From Prado023 sp963753075 (GTDB taxonomy: Bacteria > Actinomycetota > Actinomycetes > S36-B12 > CAIYMF01), in assembly GCA_963753075.1 (NCBI GenBank), contig CAVWAR010000017.1:1054001-1118000 (forward strand): 64,000 nt of DNA, written 5' to 3'. Positions 9,559 through 18,740 of this stretch are shown in pieces. The stretch's first letter is position 1, and each line of letters opens with the position of its first letter. The translations under genes were made by a program, and so were the position numbers. The notes beneath the pieces were generated by a model. It saw only the letters and a list, made by a program, of their open reading frames with translations. It had not been told where the DNA came from and did no database searches.

Positions 9559-9753
9559 GCCTTCCCGCGCTGCACTCAGCCGAGCTCGGGCGAGTCAACT
9601 TCGCCGCTGGGTGACCGGGGCGGCGAGAGATGCCAAGGGGCGAAGGACCCACGACTGGGGCGCCGGTCGTGCCACGGGCCGTGACCACCGCCTTCAGAGG
9701 TCCGGTACGGACGCGCGATACGCTCGATGGTGCAAACGCTGGCGAGGAGACGT

Positions 9754-12642
9754 ATGCGCGTCGACGTGCTCGGGTCCCTGCGCGTCACATCTGATGGCGC
9801 CGCGGTCGTACACCTGCGGACAAAGGAGCGGGCGCTGCTGAGCGCACTCGCGCTCGGCGTCGATCATGCGGTCCCGCTGGCCGCTCTCGAAGCTGCCCTC
9901 TGGGGTGACCACCCGCCCGCGACCGCCGACAGGACTCTGCAGGCGCACGTGGCCCACCTCCGGCATGACTTGGGTTTCGATGTCATCGCCCGGGAGCCGG
10001 CCGGATACCGGCTCGCGCTGCCCGCAGATGCCATCGACGCGGCCCGCCTCGAGGCCCTGGTCGCCTCTGGCCAAGAAGCTCTGACGAGCGCGGACATGGC
10101 CTCCGCACACAGATGCTTCCGCGAGGCGGAGGAACTCTGGCGCGGTGAGCCACTGGCTGACCTCGCCGACACACCGGAACGGGAGGCGAGCGTCGAGCGC
10201 CTGCGCGACCTGTGGCTCCGTGCGCGCGAGGGGCGGATCCGCACGGACCTCGCACAGGGCCACCATCGTGAGGTGCTCGGCGAGCTCCAACGCCTGGTCA
10301 TCGAGCAACCGCTCCGAGAGCCCATCTGGGAGTTGCTCATCCTGGCGCTCTACAGGACCGGAAACCACTTGGATGCCCTGCGGGCCTACCGACGGGTGCA
10401 CACGCTGCTGGACTTCGAACTTGGAGTCGAGCCATCGCCACAGCTACAGCGACTCCAGGCCCAGATCCTCCGCCAGGATCCGCAGCTTGCGCTGGCGCCT
10501 CCCCCGCCGCCGTTCGTTGTACCAGCACCGACGTCATCCTTCGTGGGGCGCACAGGGCAGGTCGAGTCCATCGCCGCCGCGTTGACCACGAGCCGGCTGG
10601 TCACCCTGCACGGCCCGGCCGGTGTCGGGAAGTCGCGGCTGGCCCAGCAGGCCGCCCATCATGTCCGGGGTCGGTTCGCCGACGGGGTCTGGTGGGTGGA
10701 CCTGACTGTGTGCATGAACTCGCAGGACGTACTCGTTCGGATCGCCCGGACGCTCGGCGTCTCGAGCTCCCCGGGCCGTGCGCTGGTGGATTCGCTGTGC
10801 GCCCACGTGCGGACTAGGGACATCCTGCTCGTGCTGGACAACTGCGAGCATGTGGCGCAGCCCCTCGCGGGGCACCTGCTCACGCTGCTCGAGGCCGCAG
10901 CTCGGTTGCACGTGCTGGCGACGAGCCGGGTCCTGCTGCATCTCTCGGGAGAGACCCGCTGGGTGGTGCGTCCGCTCGCCGTGCCTGATCCGAGCTGTGC
11001 CGAGGAGGACCTCCCGGAGTACGACTCTGTCGCGCTCTTCCTCGAACGGCGCGGCAGGCGCGACGACGCCGACACCCCAAGGGAAGCGGCAGCTCTGTGT
11101 CGCGCGCTGGATGGGGTTCCGCTGGCTCTCGAACTGGTCGCCGTCGGCGCCCAGCACAAGACCCTCACCGAGGTCACCGGGCAGCTCGTGGTGGAGGTGG
11201 CGCAGGCGAGCCGACCAATGGCCAGCCCGGCGCATCACTCGGACGTGATGCTGGCGATCGATTGGGGCTACTCACAGCTCGATCCTGCGACCCAACGCGT
11301 CTTCGACTGGATCTCGGTCTTCCCGGGGGAGTTCGACCGAAGCGCCGTGGTGTCAGTCGCCTCGGCCATTCCCGATGCGAATCGCCCCATCGGCCAACGA
11401 CTCGACCAGCTCCTGGACGCCTCCATGATCCAAGCTCGCACGGCCGGGGGCTCGACCCGCTACCGGTTGCTGTTCGTGATGCGCGAGTTCGCCTCTCAGC
11501 GACTGGACGCCCGCGGAGAACGTGTGGCGGCCTCGCGAGCGTTCGCCGACCACTACCGGCAGATGGCCGAAGACGCCGCGCGTGAGTTGAACGGCTCCCA
11601 TGCAGGACTCTGGCTGCGCCGCCTCGACAGTGAGCTGGCGAATCTGCGGACGGCACTTGAATGGTCACGCGACCACGAGCCCCCGGACCGATCGCTGTCG
11701 TTCGTGCCCGCCCTGGGCCGCGTTCTCTGGCTCGCCTCCGTCGACCTGGCTGCAGACGCGGCACTTCTGTGCGCGATTGTCGGGGATGCGCAGGCCGCGC
11801 AACCCGACGAACTGGCATGGGGGTGGCAGGCGATCGTGACGACGACCTACCTGAGCGGAGACCTGCCGGGGGCGTTGCACGCATGCGAGCGATCGTCTGC
11901 CCTGTTCGCACAGGCCGGGGACCCGGCCGGCCTGGCCGTTGTCCATTGGCACTGGGGTGCGACCCTTCTGCTGGCCGCCGGGGATCTGCCAGCCGCCGAC
12001 CGCATCCTTCGACGTGGTCGCGCCCTGGCCCAAGAGGCGAGGCTTCCGACCGCCGAAGCGTGGAATCTCGCACACCTGGTCCAACTGGCCTACTTCACCG
12101 GCAACCCCACCGCGGAGACCCAGCTCTTCGAGGCCAACGCCGAGTCACTCGCCGATCCCGAGGACCACGTGATCCAGGCGCACCTGGCGATGAACCGGGC
12201 CGGTCTGGAGATCGCAGGCGGGAACATGGACGCTGCCGCTGACGCGGCCGCGTACTGCCAGGAGCTCGCAATACGCGTCGGCATACCGACATACGAACAG
12301 GCCGGCCTGCTCCTTTTCGGCATCTCCATGCTGGCGCTCGGCCGAGCGGATGAGGCCTGGGCCACAGGGCTGCGCGCTGCCAAGATGGCCCTGGATGCCG
12401 GCAATCGCATGCAGTTCGGGCACGCCCTGCAGCAACTCGCACGACTCACGGAGGCCCGGGATCCTGCCACCACCGCCCGCCTGTGGGGTGCTGCAACCCT
12501 GCGCAGTCCGGTCATTCCGGCGTTCGAGCCCATCGTGTTCCCCGCCAGCGCGGCACACACTCTCGGAGTCCGATTTGACATCGAAGCCTCGGCCGGCCGC
12601 CTCCTCTCGGCTGATGCTGCTCTCGACCTGGCCATCGGCTGA
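9754..12642 (+). CDS. SARP/AfsR-type transcriptional regulator with NB-ARC-like ATPase
   Basis: This is a 962-residue multidomain activator. Residues 1-90 form an OmpR-like winged helix (VDVLGSLRV, then the RTKERALLSALAL helix). Residues 90-245 are the bacterial transcriptional activator domain. A P-loop GPAGVGKSRLAQ lies near residue 287, with LVLDNCEHV as Walker B and ATSR as sensor, as in AfsR-like STAND ATPases. The C-terminal 400 residues are helical TPR-like repeats. The start at 9754 is chosen because GAGGAGA lies just upstream; a GTG/ATG at 9727 is the alternative. SARPs usually control secondary metabolism or secreted functions; the block of secreted-protein genes that follows is the nearest possible target, but this is not shown by the sequence. 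Confidence 0.9.
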   Translation: MRVDVLGSLRVTSDGAAVVHLRTKERALLSALALGVDHAVPLAALEAALWGDHPPATADRTLQAHVAHLRHDLGFDVIAREPAGYRLALPADAIDAARLEALVASGQEALTSADMASAHRCFREAEELWRGEPLADLADTPEREASVERLRDLWLRAREGRIRTDLAQGHHREVLGELQRLVIEQPLREPIWELLILALYRTGNHLDALRAYRRVHTLLDFELGVEPSPQLQRLQAQILRQDPQLALAPPPPPFVVPAPTSSFVGRTGQVESIAAALTTSRLVTLHGPAGVGKSRLAQQAAHHVRGRFADGVWWVDLTVCMNSQDVLVRIARTLGVSSSPGRALVDSLCAHVRTRDILLVLDNCEHVAQPLAGHLLTLLEAAARLHVLATSRVLLHLSGETRWVVRPLAVPDPSCAEEDLPEYDSVALFLERRGRRDDADTPREAAALCRALDGVPLALELVAVGAQHKTLTEVTGQLVVEVAQASRPMASPAHHSDVMLAIDWGYSQLDPATQRVFDWISVFPGEFDRSAVVSVASAIPDANRPIGQRLDQLLDASMIQARTAGGSTRYRLLFVMREFASQRLDARGERVAASRAFADHYRQMAEDAARELNGSHAGLWLRRLDSELANLRTALEWSRDHEPPDRSLSFVPALGRVLWLASVDLAADAALLCAIVGDAQAAQPDELAWGWQAIVTTTYLSGDLPGALHACERSSALFAQAGDPAGLAVVHWHWGATLLLAAGDLPAADRILRRGRALAQEARLPTAEAWNLAHLVQLAYFTGNPTAETQLFEANAESLADPEDHVIQAHLAMNRAGLEIAGGNMDAAADAAAYCQELAIRVGIPTYEQAGLLLFGISMLALGRADEAWATGLRAAKMALDAGNRMQFGHALQQLARLTEARDPATTARLWGAATLRSPVIPAFEPIVFPASAAHTLGVRFDIEASAGRLLSADAALDLAIG

Positions 12643-12715
12643 CATGGTCGACACTCCCAACCCCGCGGCATCAGGTTGCAGTCGCCCCCCGCCGTCGCCT
12701 GGGACCCTGGCCCGC

Positions 12716-13240
12716 TCAGCACGTGCCGATCCGGGGACCGTTGGGACCCAGCCGGTAGTTGTGGAACGTCTTGACGGTCCGGGCGTGGCCCCGTTGCTCC
12801 GGCGTGATCAGGCGGTAGGCCCGGGCTCCCGAGTTCCACCCGTCGTCGCGCATGAGCCTCCTGATGATCCTCATGCCGTCAGGGACGAACACCTCGCTCC
12901 TGCCCCTCGTCCTAGCTCGCTGGACCGGGACCCACGCCTTGTCCCGACCGCACTCCTTGACCTTCAGCACCACCTTCCAGTTCTCGCCGCGCGGGAGCTT
13001 CGGACGCACAATGAACCCGAACTGCATGGGTCCGGTTATCCGCGCCCTCATGCGGGTGCCGGGAAGCTCGTCTTCTGCGGAGACCAGGCCGGGTTGGACC
13101 TGTTCGACCGCTACGACGGTCAGGCTGGCATCGAGGCCCTGCGCCCCGAGCGCCGGAACTCCCGCCGCTCCCGCCACGGGGGCACCGAGGGCCACGGCCA
13201 CCAGTACACTCGCCAATCGACTTCCAGTACGCATGGTCAT
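12716..13240 (-). CDS. Small secreted basic protein, paralogue of the protein at 32795
   Basis: The protein has about 174 residues, with a signal peptide (MTMRTGSRLASVLVAVAL then a small-residue cleavage zone). The mature part is rich in Lys and Arg and appears to be one beta-rich domain. It shares two blocks with the rightward gene at 32795-33337: RPKL-x5-WKVVLKVK here versus RPRL-x5-YKVVLQVK there, and a C-terminal P-x-Q-x-G-x-x-RTV motif. I know no named family. AAGGAAG precedes the ATG at 13240. Three Cys (two near each other around the CGRDK loop and C-terminus) could form a disulfide. Confidence 0.75.
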   Translation of the reverse strand: MTMRTGSRLASVLVAVALGAPVAGAAGVPALGAQGLDASLTVVAVEQVQPGLVSAEDELPGTRMRARITGPMQFGFIVRPKLPRGENWKVVLKVKECGRDKAWVPVQRARTRGRSEVFVPDGMRIIRRLMRDDGWNSGARAYRLITPEQRGHARTVKTFHNYRLGPNGPRIGTC

Positions 13241-13464
13241 CACTTCCTTCCCACCTCAACGGTAGGTCCGGGGCGTTGTCGTGCCGTTGCCGTTCGGAGT
13301 CCCCGGGCCGCGCCGCAAGAGGCTGACTTGCCCGGCCGAGATGTCGAAATCGCTGGACTTCGTCAACCCGCTGGTCGTTGTGCAGGCGGCACCAGGCCAC
13401 AGCCTCGCGCAGCTTTGGCCTGGTGTGTCGAGCCCCGGCCACGCGCTCGAGAGCCGCATGGACG

Positions 13465-15387
13465 TCAGGAGTGGTTGCCGCTCTCGGTGGGAGTGGCGAA
13501 GACGTGCCCGCCAGTCACTAGAACGGGCGCGTACTCCCTGAACTGCCCGTTGCCGTCACCCAACTGTCCGTAGTTGCCCGCGCCCCAGCACCACCCGGCC
13601 CCAGAAGGGTCGATCCCGCAGGTGTGGTAGGAGCCGGCGGTGAGGGCGGCGAAGGCGTGCCGACCAGCGACCGGCACGGGAGCCGACTCGTCGCGCTGCC
13701 CGTCGTCGCCGTCGCCCACCTGCCCGGCGCTGTCCCGGCCCCAGCACCAGGCGGCCCCAGAGGTGTCCAGCCCGCAACTATGCTCGTAGCCCGCTGAAAG
13801 GGTGGTGTAGGAATGCCCGCCGGCGACCTGCACCGGCGCGAACTCGTCGCCCTGCCCGTCGTCGCCGTCGCCCACCTGGCCATAGTTGCCTGCGCCCCAG
13901 CACCAACCGGCCCCGGAAGGGTCGATCCCGCAGGTGTGCAATCCGCCGGCTGTGAGGTCGGCGAAGGTGTGCCCACCGGCAACCGGCACCGGCGCGAACT
14001 TGTCTCCCTGCCCGTCATCGCCGTCGCCCACCTGCCCGCGTCTGTCCCAGCCCCAGCACCAAGCCGCCCCAGCCGCATCGATCCCGCAGGTGTGCACGGA
14101 GCCGGCGGTGAGCGCGGCGAAGGTGTGCCCACCGGCAACCGGCACCGGCGCGTACTCGTCTCCCTGCCCGTCGTCGCCGTCGCCCAGTTGCCCCCAGTTG
14201 TCCCGGCCCCAGCACCAAGCAGCCCCAGAGGTGTCCAGCCCGCAGGTGTGCACGGAGCCGGCGGTGAGCGCGGCGAAGGTGTGCCCACCGGCAACCGGCA
14301 CCGGCGCGTACTCGTCTCCCTGCCCGTCGTCGCCGTCGCCCACCTGGCCGTTGGAGTCCGCGCCCCAGCACCAGGCGGCCCCGGAGTCGTCCAGCCCGCA
14401 GGTCTGGGATTGGCCGGCCGCGAGGGTGGTGAAGATGTGACCGCCTGACACCTGCACCGGCGCGAACTCGCTGTCCTGACCCCCGTAGTCGCTGCCCAGC
14501 CGGTCGTCACCGTCGCCCACCTGCCCGTGGTCGTCCAGGCCCCAGCACCAAGCAGCCCCGGACGAGTCCAGCCCGCAGGTGTGGTTTCTGCCGCCAGAGA
14601 TCGTCTGGGGGTTCAGCGCCGGGGATCCACCGCTCGGCGCGGGCTCGGTGGTGGCGGTCACACTGGCTGGTGTCGGGTTGGTGTTCCCGGACCTGTCTCG
14701 GGTGAACAACGCGTACGAGAACTGGGTGTCGCCGGCCAGGGCCTTGTCGGTGACCGACGTCGCCCGCGGATCTGACAGTGCCACCGCGGCACCGGCGCCC
14801 GGACCGGATGGTGCTGCGGGTCCCGCGGCACGGCGCACCACAACCTCAGCCAGGTCAGTGTCATCAGGGTTCGACCAGGACAGCGACACCGACGATTGGG
14901 TGACCGCATAGACAGCCAGAGCAGTCACCGCGCCCGGGGCCGTCACATCGACTTGAGATGGCGGGGTGACCGGCGCAACCTCAACCGGCCGAATCCGGAT
15001 CCTGCGACTCTTGCGCAACCTCCAGGTGGCCCGGGTCTTGGCGGAGATCCTCTTCGACCCCGAGCGCAGGGTCTTCCTGCCACGTCCTTCGCGGATCACA
15101 ATGACCCTGGTCCGCTTCTTGCCCTGCGCCGTGCGATAGGTCAACTTCACCTTCCTGGCATTGCTGGCCACCTTCACCCGCACCTTGCCAGAGGCTCGAA
15201 CAACGTAGACCCCTCGCAACCACGCCCGCGGCCGGTGCCTCGCTACTGGCACCGATCCCGGCGCCGACACCGCCCCCGTCTGGGCAGCCACCCCCGACAC
15301 CCCAGCAACCGGGGCTCCAGCAGCCGGGGGCCCGAACGACCCGGCAAGCAAGAGAGCGAGAACGACAACACCACGTGCAACCATCAT
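13465..15387 (-). CDS. Secreted RCC1-repeat beta-propeller protein
   Basis: The protein has 640 residues. A signal peptide (MMVARGVVVLALLLAGSF) is followed by an Arg/Lys-rich domain (about 45-150), a fibronectin type III domain (about 155-260, starting DVTAPGAVTALAV), and seven tandem RCC1 repeats of about 53 residues. Each repeat has the core TCG-[LI]-D-x-SGAAWCWG, so two Cys occur per repeat and seven repeats would close one propeller. Most blades are joined by an acidic GDGDDGQGDE-type loop, which could bind calcium. No sorting signal or membrane anchor follows. I chose the ATG at 15387 because it starts the signal peptide and follows ACGGGG; in-frame codons upstream would destroy the signal. 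The function is probably protein or carbohydrate binding outside the cell. Confidence 0.85.
   Translation of the reverse strand: MMVARGVVVLALLLAGSFGPPAAGAPVAGVSGVAAQTGAVSAPGSVPVARHRPRAWLRGVYVVRASGKVRVKVASNARKVKLTYRTAQGKKRTRVIVIREGRGRKTLRSGSKRISAKTRATWRLRKSRRIRIRPVEVAPVTPPSQVDVTAPGAVTALAVYAVTQSSVSLSWSNPDDTDLAEVVVRRAAGPAAPSGPGAGAAVALSDPRATSVTDKALAGDTQFSYALFTRDRSGNTNPTPASVTATTEPAPSGGSPALNPQTISGGRNHTCGLDSSGAAWCWGLDDHGQVGDGDDRLGSDYGGQDSEFAPVQVSGGHIFTTLAAGQSQTCGLDDSGAAWCWGADSNGQVGDGDDGQGDEYAPVPVAGGHTFAALTAGSVHTCGLDTSGAAWCWGRDNWGQLGDGDDGQGDEYAPVPVAGGHTFAALTAGSVHTCGIDAAGAAWCWGWDRRGQVGDGDDGQGDKFAPVPVAGGHTFADLTAGGLHTCGIDPSGAGWCWGAGNYGQVGDGDDGQGDEFAPVQVAGGHSYTTLSAGYEHSCGLDTSGAAWCWGRDSAGQVGDGDDGQRDESAPVPVAGRHAFAALTAGSYHTCGIDPSGAGWCWGAGNYGQLGDGNGQFREYAPVLVTGGHVFATPTESGNHS
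13550..14600 (-). repeat. Seven tandem RCC1-coding repeats, period about 159 bp
   Basis: Within the RCC1 gene the DNA repeats with a period near 159 bases. Neighbouring copies around 14000-14360 share long identical stretches (for example the tract coding for PVAGGHTFAALTAGSVHTCG). The near identity suggests recent duplication or gene conversion between units. Confidence 0.8.
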
Positions 15388-15569
15388 GAACACCCCGTCC
15401 AGACACCGATCGGCGGCAAGGTCGCCACTTGTCACGCTAGACCTCACGCCCGCACTCACGCCACACAGCCGGAGTTGTCGACCCCACGAGCCGTTCGTGG
15501 TCCTGATGCGGATCGGCCGCGCGTGGTCGCGGTCGGCTGGCCCGTGGTACGCCCGCGGCATGGGATTGC

Positions 15570-18129
15570 CTATCGCGTGAGATGGACCGACCTCGACGTC
15601 ACGCCCTGGTAGCCGTACTTCGGCTTCACCTTCACCCGGTAGGTGCCCTTCTTCAGGTTGATCGTCCGGGTCTCCTTCTTGCCCTTCGTGCGGTACGTCT
15701 TCAACGACTTCCACGACCCGCTGGCCCGCTGCTTCTGGACCTTGAACTTCCAGTACCTCTTGCCCTTGTTCGGGTTCACATTGACGTACAGCTTCGACTT
15801 CATCTTGACCGACTTGACCTTCACCACCGCCGCTGGGCCGGAAACAGGTGTCGGGGTCACTGAGCCTGCAGGGGCCGGGGTGACGACGGCAGGAACCGGA
15901 GTCGGGACAACCGGGGCCGGCGTCGGCGTGGGGATGACCGGTGTCGGGGTCGGCGTCGGGCCAACCGCGCCGACATCGTGAACGATCGAGTCGGTCGCCC
16001 CGTCGTTGTCAGTCACCGTCAGGGTCACCGTGTAGGTGCCGGGAACCATGTACGCGTGACTGGGATTCGCCCCGGTCGCCCTCCCGCCGTCGCCGAAGGT
16101 CCAGTCGTAGCCCACGACCGACCCATCCGGGTCGCCAGAGGATGAACCATTGAACGCGACCTGCAGCCCGCTACTCGTGTAGTTGAACGCCGCCTCGGGG
16201 GCCTGGTTCACCGGAGCAGCGACAGCGACCACATCGTGGGTCACCGAGTCGGTCGCCCCGTCGTTGTCAGTCACCGTCAGGGTCACCGTGTAGGTGCCGG
16301 GAACCATGTACGCGTGACTGGGAGTCGCCCCGGTCGCCCTCCCGCCGTCGCCGAAGGTCCAGTCGTAGCCCACGACCGACCCATCCGGGTCGCCAGAGGA
16401 TGAACCATTGAACGCGACCTGCAGCCCGCTACTCGTGTAGTTGAACGCCGCCTCGGGGGCCTGGTTCACCGGAGCAGCGACAGCGACCACATCGTGGGTC
16501 ACCGAGTCGGTCGCCCCGTCGTTGTCAGTCACCGTCAGGGTCACCGTGTAGGTGCCGGGAACCATGTACGCGTGACTGGGAGTCGCCCCGGTCGCCCTCC
16601 CGCCGTCGCCGAAGGTCCAGTCGTAGACCACGACCGACCCATCCGGGTCGCCAGAGGATGAACCGTCGACAGCGCACACCAGTTGCTCGCACGTGCTCGT
16701 GAACGACGCGCTTGGGGCCTGGTTGGTGTTCGGGGTGCCGAGGCCTGCGTCCAGGGCGCGCTTCACGACCGGGATCGTTTGGTTGGTTGTGTAGTCGACC
16801 ACGGTCATCGGGCGGTACGGGTTGACGTAGGACCAGAACGTCCAACTGACTCCATGCTCCCTTGCCCAGTTCAGGAACAGCAGCGTCTGCTCCATGTCGG
16901 CGTCGGTCAGTTGGCGGGCATCAACACCGAGGGTGAAGCTGGTGAACTCGCCGATCAGCAGCGGGACACGCCACGACTGGGCGTTCGCCAGCACGACGTT
17001 GGCCAAGGTCAGGCCGAAGTCGTCGTGTCGGGGAACTCCATCGGAGAACGTTCCGAAGGCGAAGTTGTACAGGTGCACCGAGTACACCCAGTTCCCCGGC
17101 ACGGATGGCTTGGCTGTGATGGTTGGGGTCTCACGACTCGATGGGCTGGCGGTGTTGTATCCGCCGGTGCAGTCCTGGAACAGCAGCAGCCAACTCGGGT
17201 TGTGGGCGGTGACCGCGGGGGCAATCGCGTTGTAGAAGTCCAGCAGCCTGGTCCCAGCCGCCTGCAGGACGGTCTGACCGGCCGGGGGGCTGCCACCCAA
17301 ATAGCTGACGTACGGCTCGTTGAACAGGTCGGCGGCAACCACCGCCTGGTAGTCGGCGAATCCGGATGCCGCCGAGAACTGGTGGGCAAGGAAGTCCCAG
17401 CTCGCGTAGAACAACTGCCATGGCGTCGCGCGGGTCACCGTGGCCAGTGGATCGTGGATGTTGCGGAAGAACCAGTTCATCCCGTTGTAGAAGTCGACAT
17501 TCTGGGTGGTGCTTGCCTTGGCATCCATCGTCGGGTAGAGCCAGCGGGGCATGCCCACACCTTCGCAGTACCCGCGCGAGCCATCCCAATTGGTGATGTT
17601 GTGCAGTGCCGGCGACCAGTAGTCCTGGTGCATGTCCAGGATCACCATGAGCCCAGCAGCCCGAGCTCGGCTCACCATCGACTTGAGGTCGTTGAGGTAG
17701 GTGTCATTCCAGGAGTGCTCGTATCCGCTTGAGGCGTCGTCCCAGACTGGGGCGCCCGGCTCAAGGTTGTTCCACGACACGGGTATCCGGATCACGTTGT
17801 ATCCCGAGTCCCGGATGTCCTGGTACAGGTTGTCGTAGTTGAACGGCAGGTCACCGATCCGATCAGTCGGGACCCGCCACGAAACTCCGCACACGTCAGC
17901 CGTCTTCAGATGGTCGCTGCGCCCACCGCTCTCAGTCCCGGTCCAGTTGAACCCGACGAGCCGGACCGGCTCATTCGCGGAGTCGTAGATGACCCCATCA
18001 GTCCCCGTGTGAAGTGGGCCTGACGGCGGCGCTCTCCGCAGCAGCACTCCCACCCAGTGGGCCCACCGCGACCTGCCCCGCGCTCAAGATCGCGAAACCG
18101 ACCAGCAGGACCATCAGTCGACGAACCAC
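15570..18129 (-). pseudogene. Secreted GH5 glycoside hydrolase with three PKD domains; one frameshift after the signal peptide
   Basis: Translation should start at the GTG at 18129, preceded by GGGAGG, giving a signal peptide VVRRLMVLLVGFAIL. The mature enzyme is read in another frame. The two join if one C is removed from the run of four at 18003-18006. The repaired protein is about 852 residues. The GH5 (cellulase-type) domain runs from about 40 to 450, with acid/base in LFNEP and nucleophile in LIGEF, plus DMHQDYW and the WNNLEPG strand. Three PKD domains of 86 residues follow, then a Pro/Thr-rich linker and a basic C-terminal beta domain (KVKSVKMKSKLYVNV onward). It probably hydrolyses a beta-glucan, beta-mannan or glycolipid outside the cell. 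Without the frameshift repair the enzyme would lack its export signal. Confidence 0.8.
15979..16690 (-). repeat. Three tandem PKD-coding repeats, period 258 bp
   Basis: The landmark CGAGTCGGTCGCC occurs at 15987, 16245 and 16503, an exact 258-base (86-codon) period. Units one and two are almost identical; unit three diverges after about 16628, where it joins the catalytic domain. Each unit codes for a PKD domain with a DGSVVGYDWTFGDGG-type core and a linker. Confidence 0.95.
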
Positions 18130-18740
18130 AGAACCCTCCCTTCGGGGAGTCACTCGCACCTCCATGGTCCTCGCCCGCGACAGGAGTCGCTCACCGAGAG
18201 TGCGTGTTGTTGCTCGGATCCGGCACCCAATGTCTCCTGCCCGCCGAATCACGCGTGTGCGTCGACGACTGCCCAATGCACATGCTGAGCCACATGCCGC
18301 TGCTCCCGGCGGGGATCATCGACCTACTGCCTGGAGCCTCCGGCACGAACGCCGACCGTCGCAGCCGACCGTGCGGGGTGAGTTCCGCTTCCCCCCGACC
18401 AGTGGAGCAGGGCGCTTGTTCCTGAGACTTCGACGACCCCGGGTACGCCGACTTTGTGGTCGGAGTTCCGTTCGAGAAGGCGGGATCCCTCACCCAGGCG
18501 GGCTGGGTGCTGGTGCTGCGCGGGTCGCCGGCCGGGCTGATCCCATCCGGCGCGCTGTCGTGGCGACAGGGAAAGGGTGGTGTCCCCAGCCAGCCAAGCA
18601 TCAGGGGAGCGGTTCGGCAACGCGCTTGTCGCTGGGGACGTCACACAGGTGCGCCCGTCAGTATTGCCCGTGGACTCGAACTTGCCCCCGATCGACCCCT
18701 CGGGCCGGGGCCCTGCGATCGAACGGGGCAGGATGGGGTC
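18130..18740. other. Intergenic region with a decayed FG-GAP gene fragment
   Basis: These 611 bases lie between the GH5 start and the aminotransferase start. The middle holds the FG-GAP remnant listed separately. The rest (18130-18425 and 18660-18740) has no coding sequence that I can support. The GH5 promoter should lie in the left part. Confidence 0.5.
18426..18650 (+). pseudogene. FG-GAP (integrin-alpha-like) repeat remnant
   Basis: Frame 3 from 18426 reads DFDDPGYADFVVGVPFEKAG and then an AGWVLVLRGSPAGL strand, the layout of one FG-GAP blade (Asp-rich calcium loop, then VVGVP, then V-x-V-L-x-GS-x-x-GL). After one frame change near 18605 it continues as ERFGNALVAGDV, the start of the next blade. 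A stop codon lies directly in front, and there is no start or signal peptide, so this is a remnant of a larger secreted propeller protein. Confidence 0.55.

Noticed and set aside
13813..14448. Long rightward open frame opposite the RCC1 gene
   Set aside because: It is the mirror of the RCC1 repeats: high G+C repeats keep the antisense frame open. No ribosome-binding site or domain.
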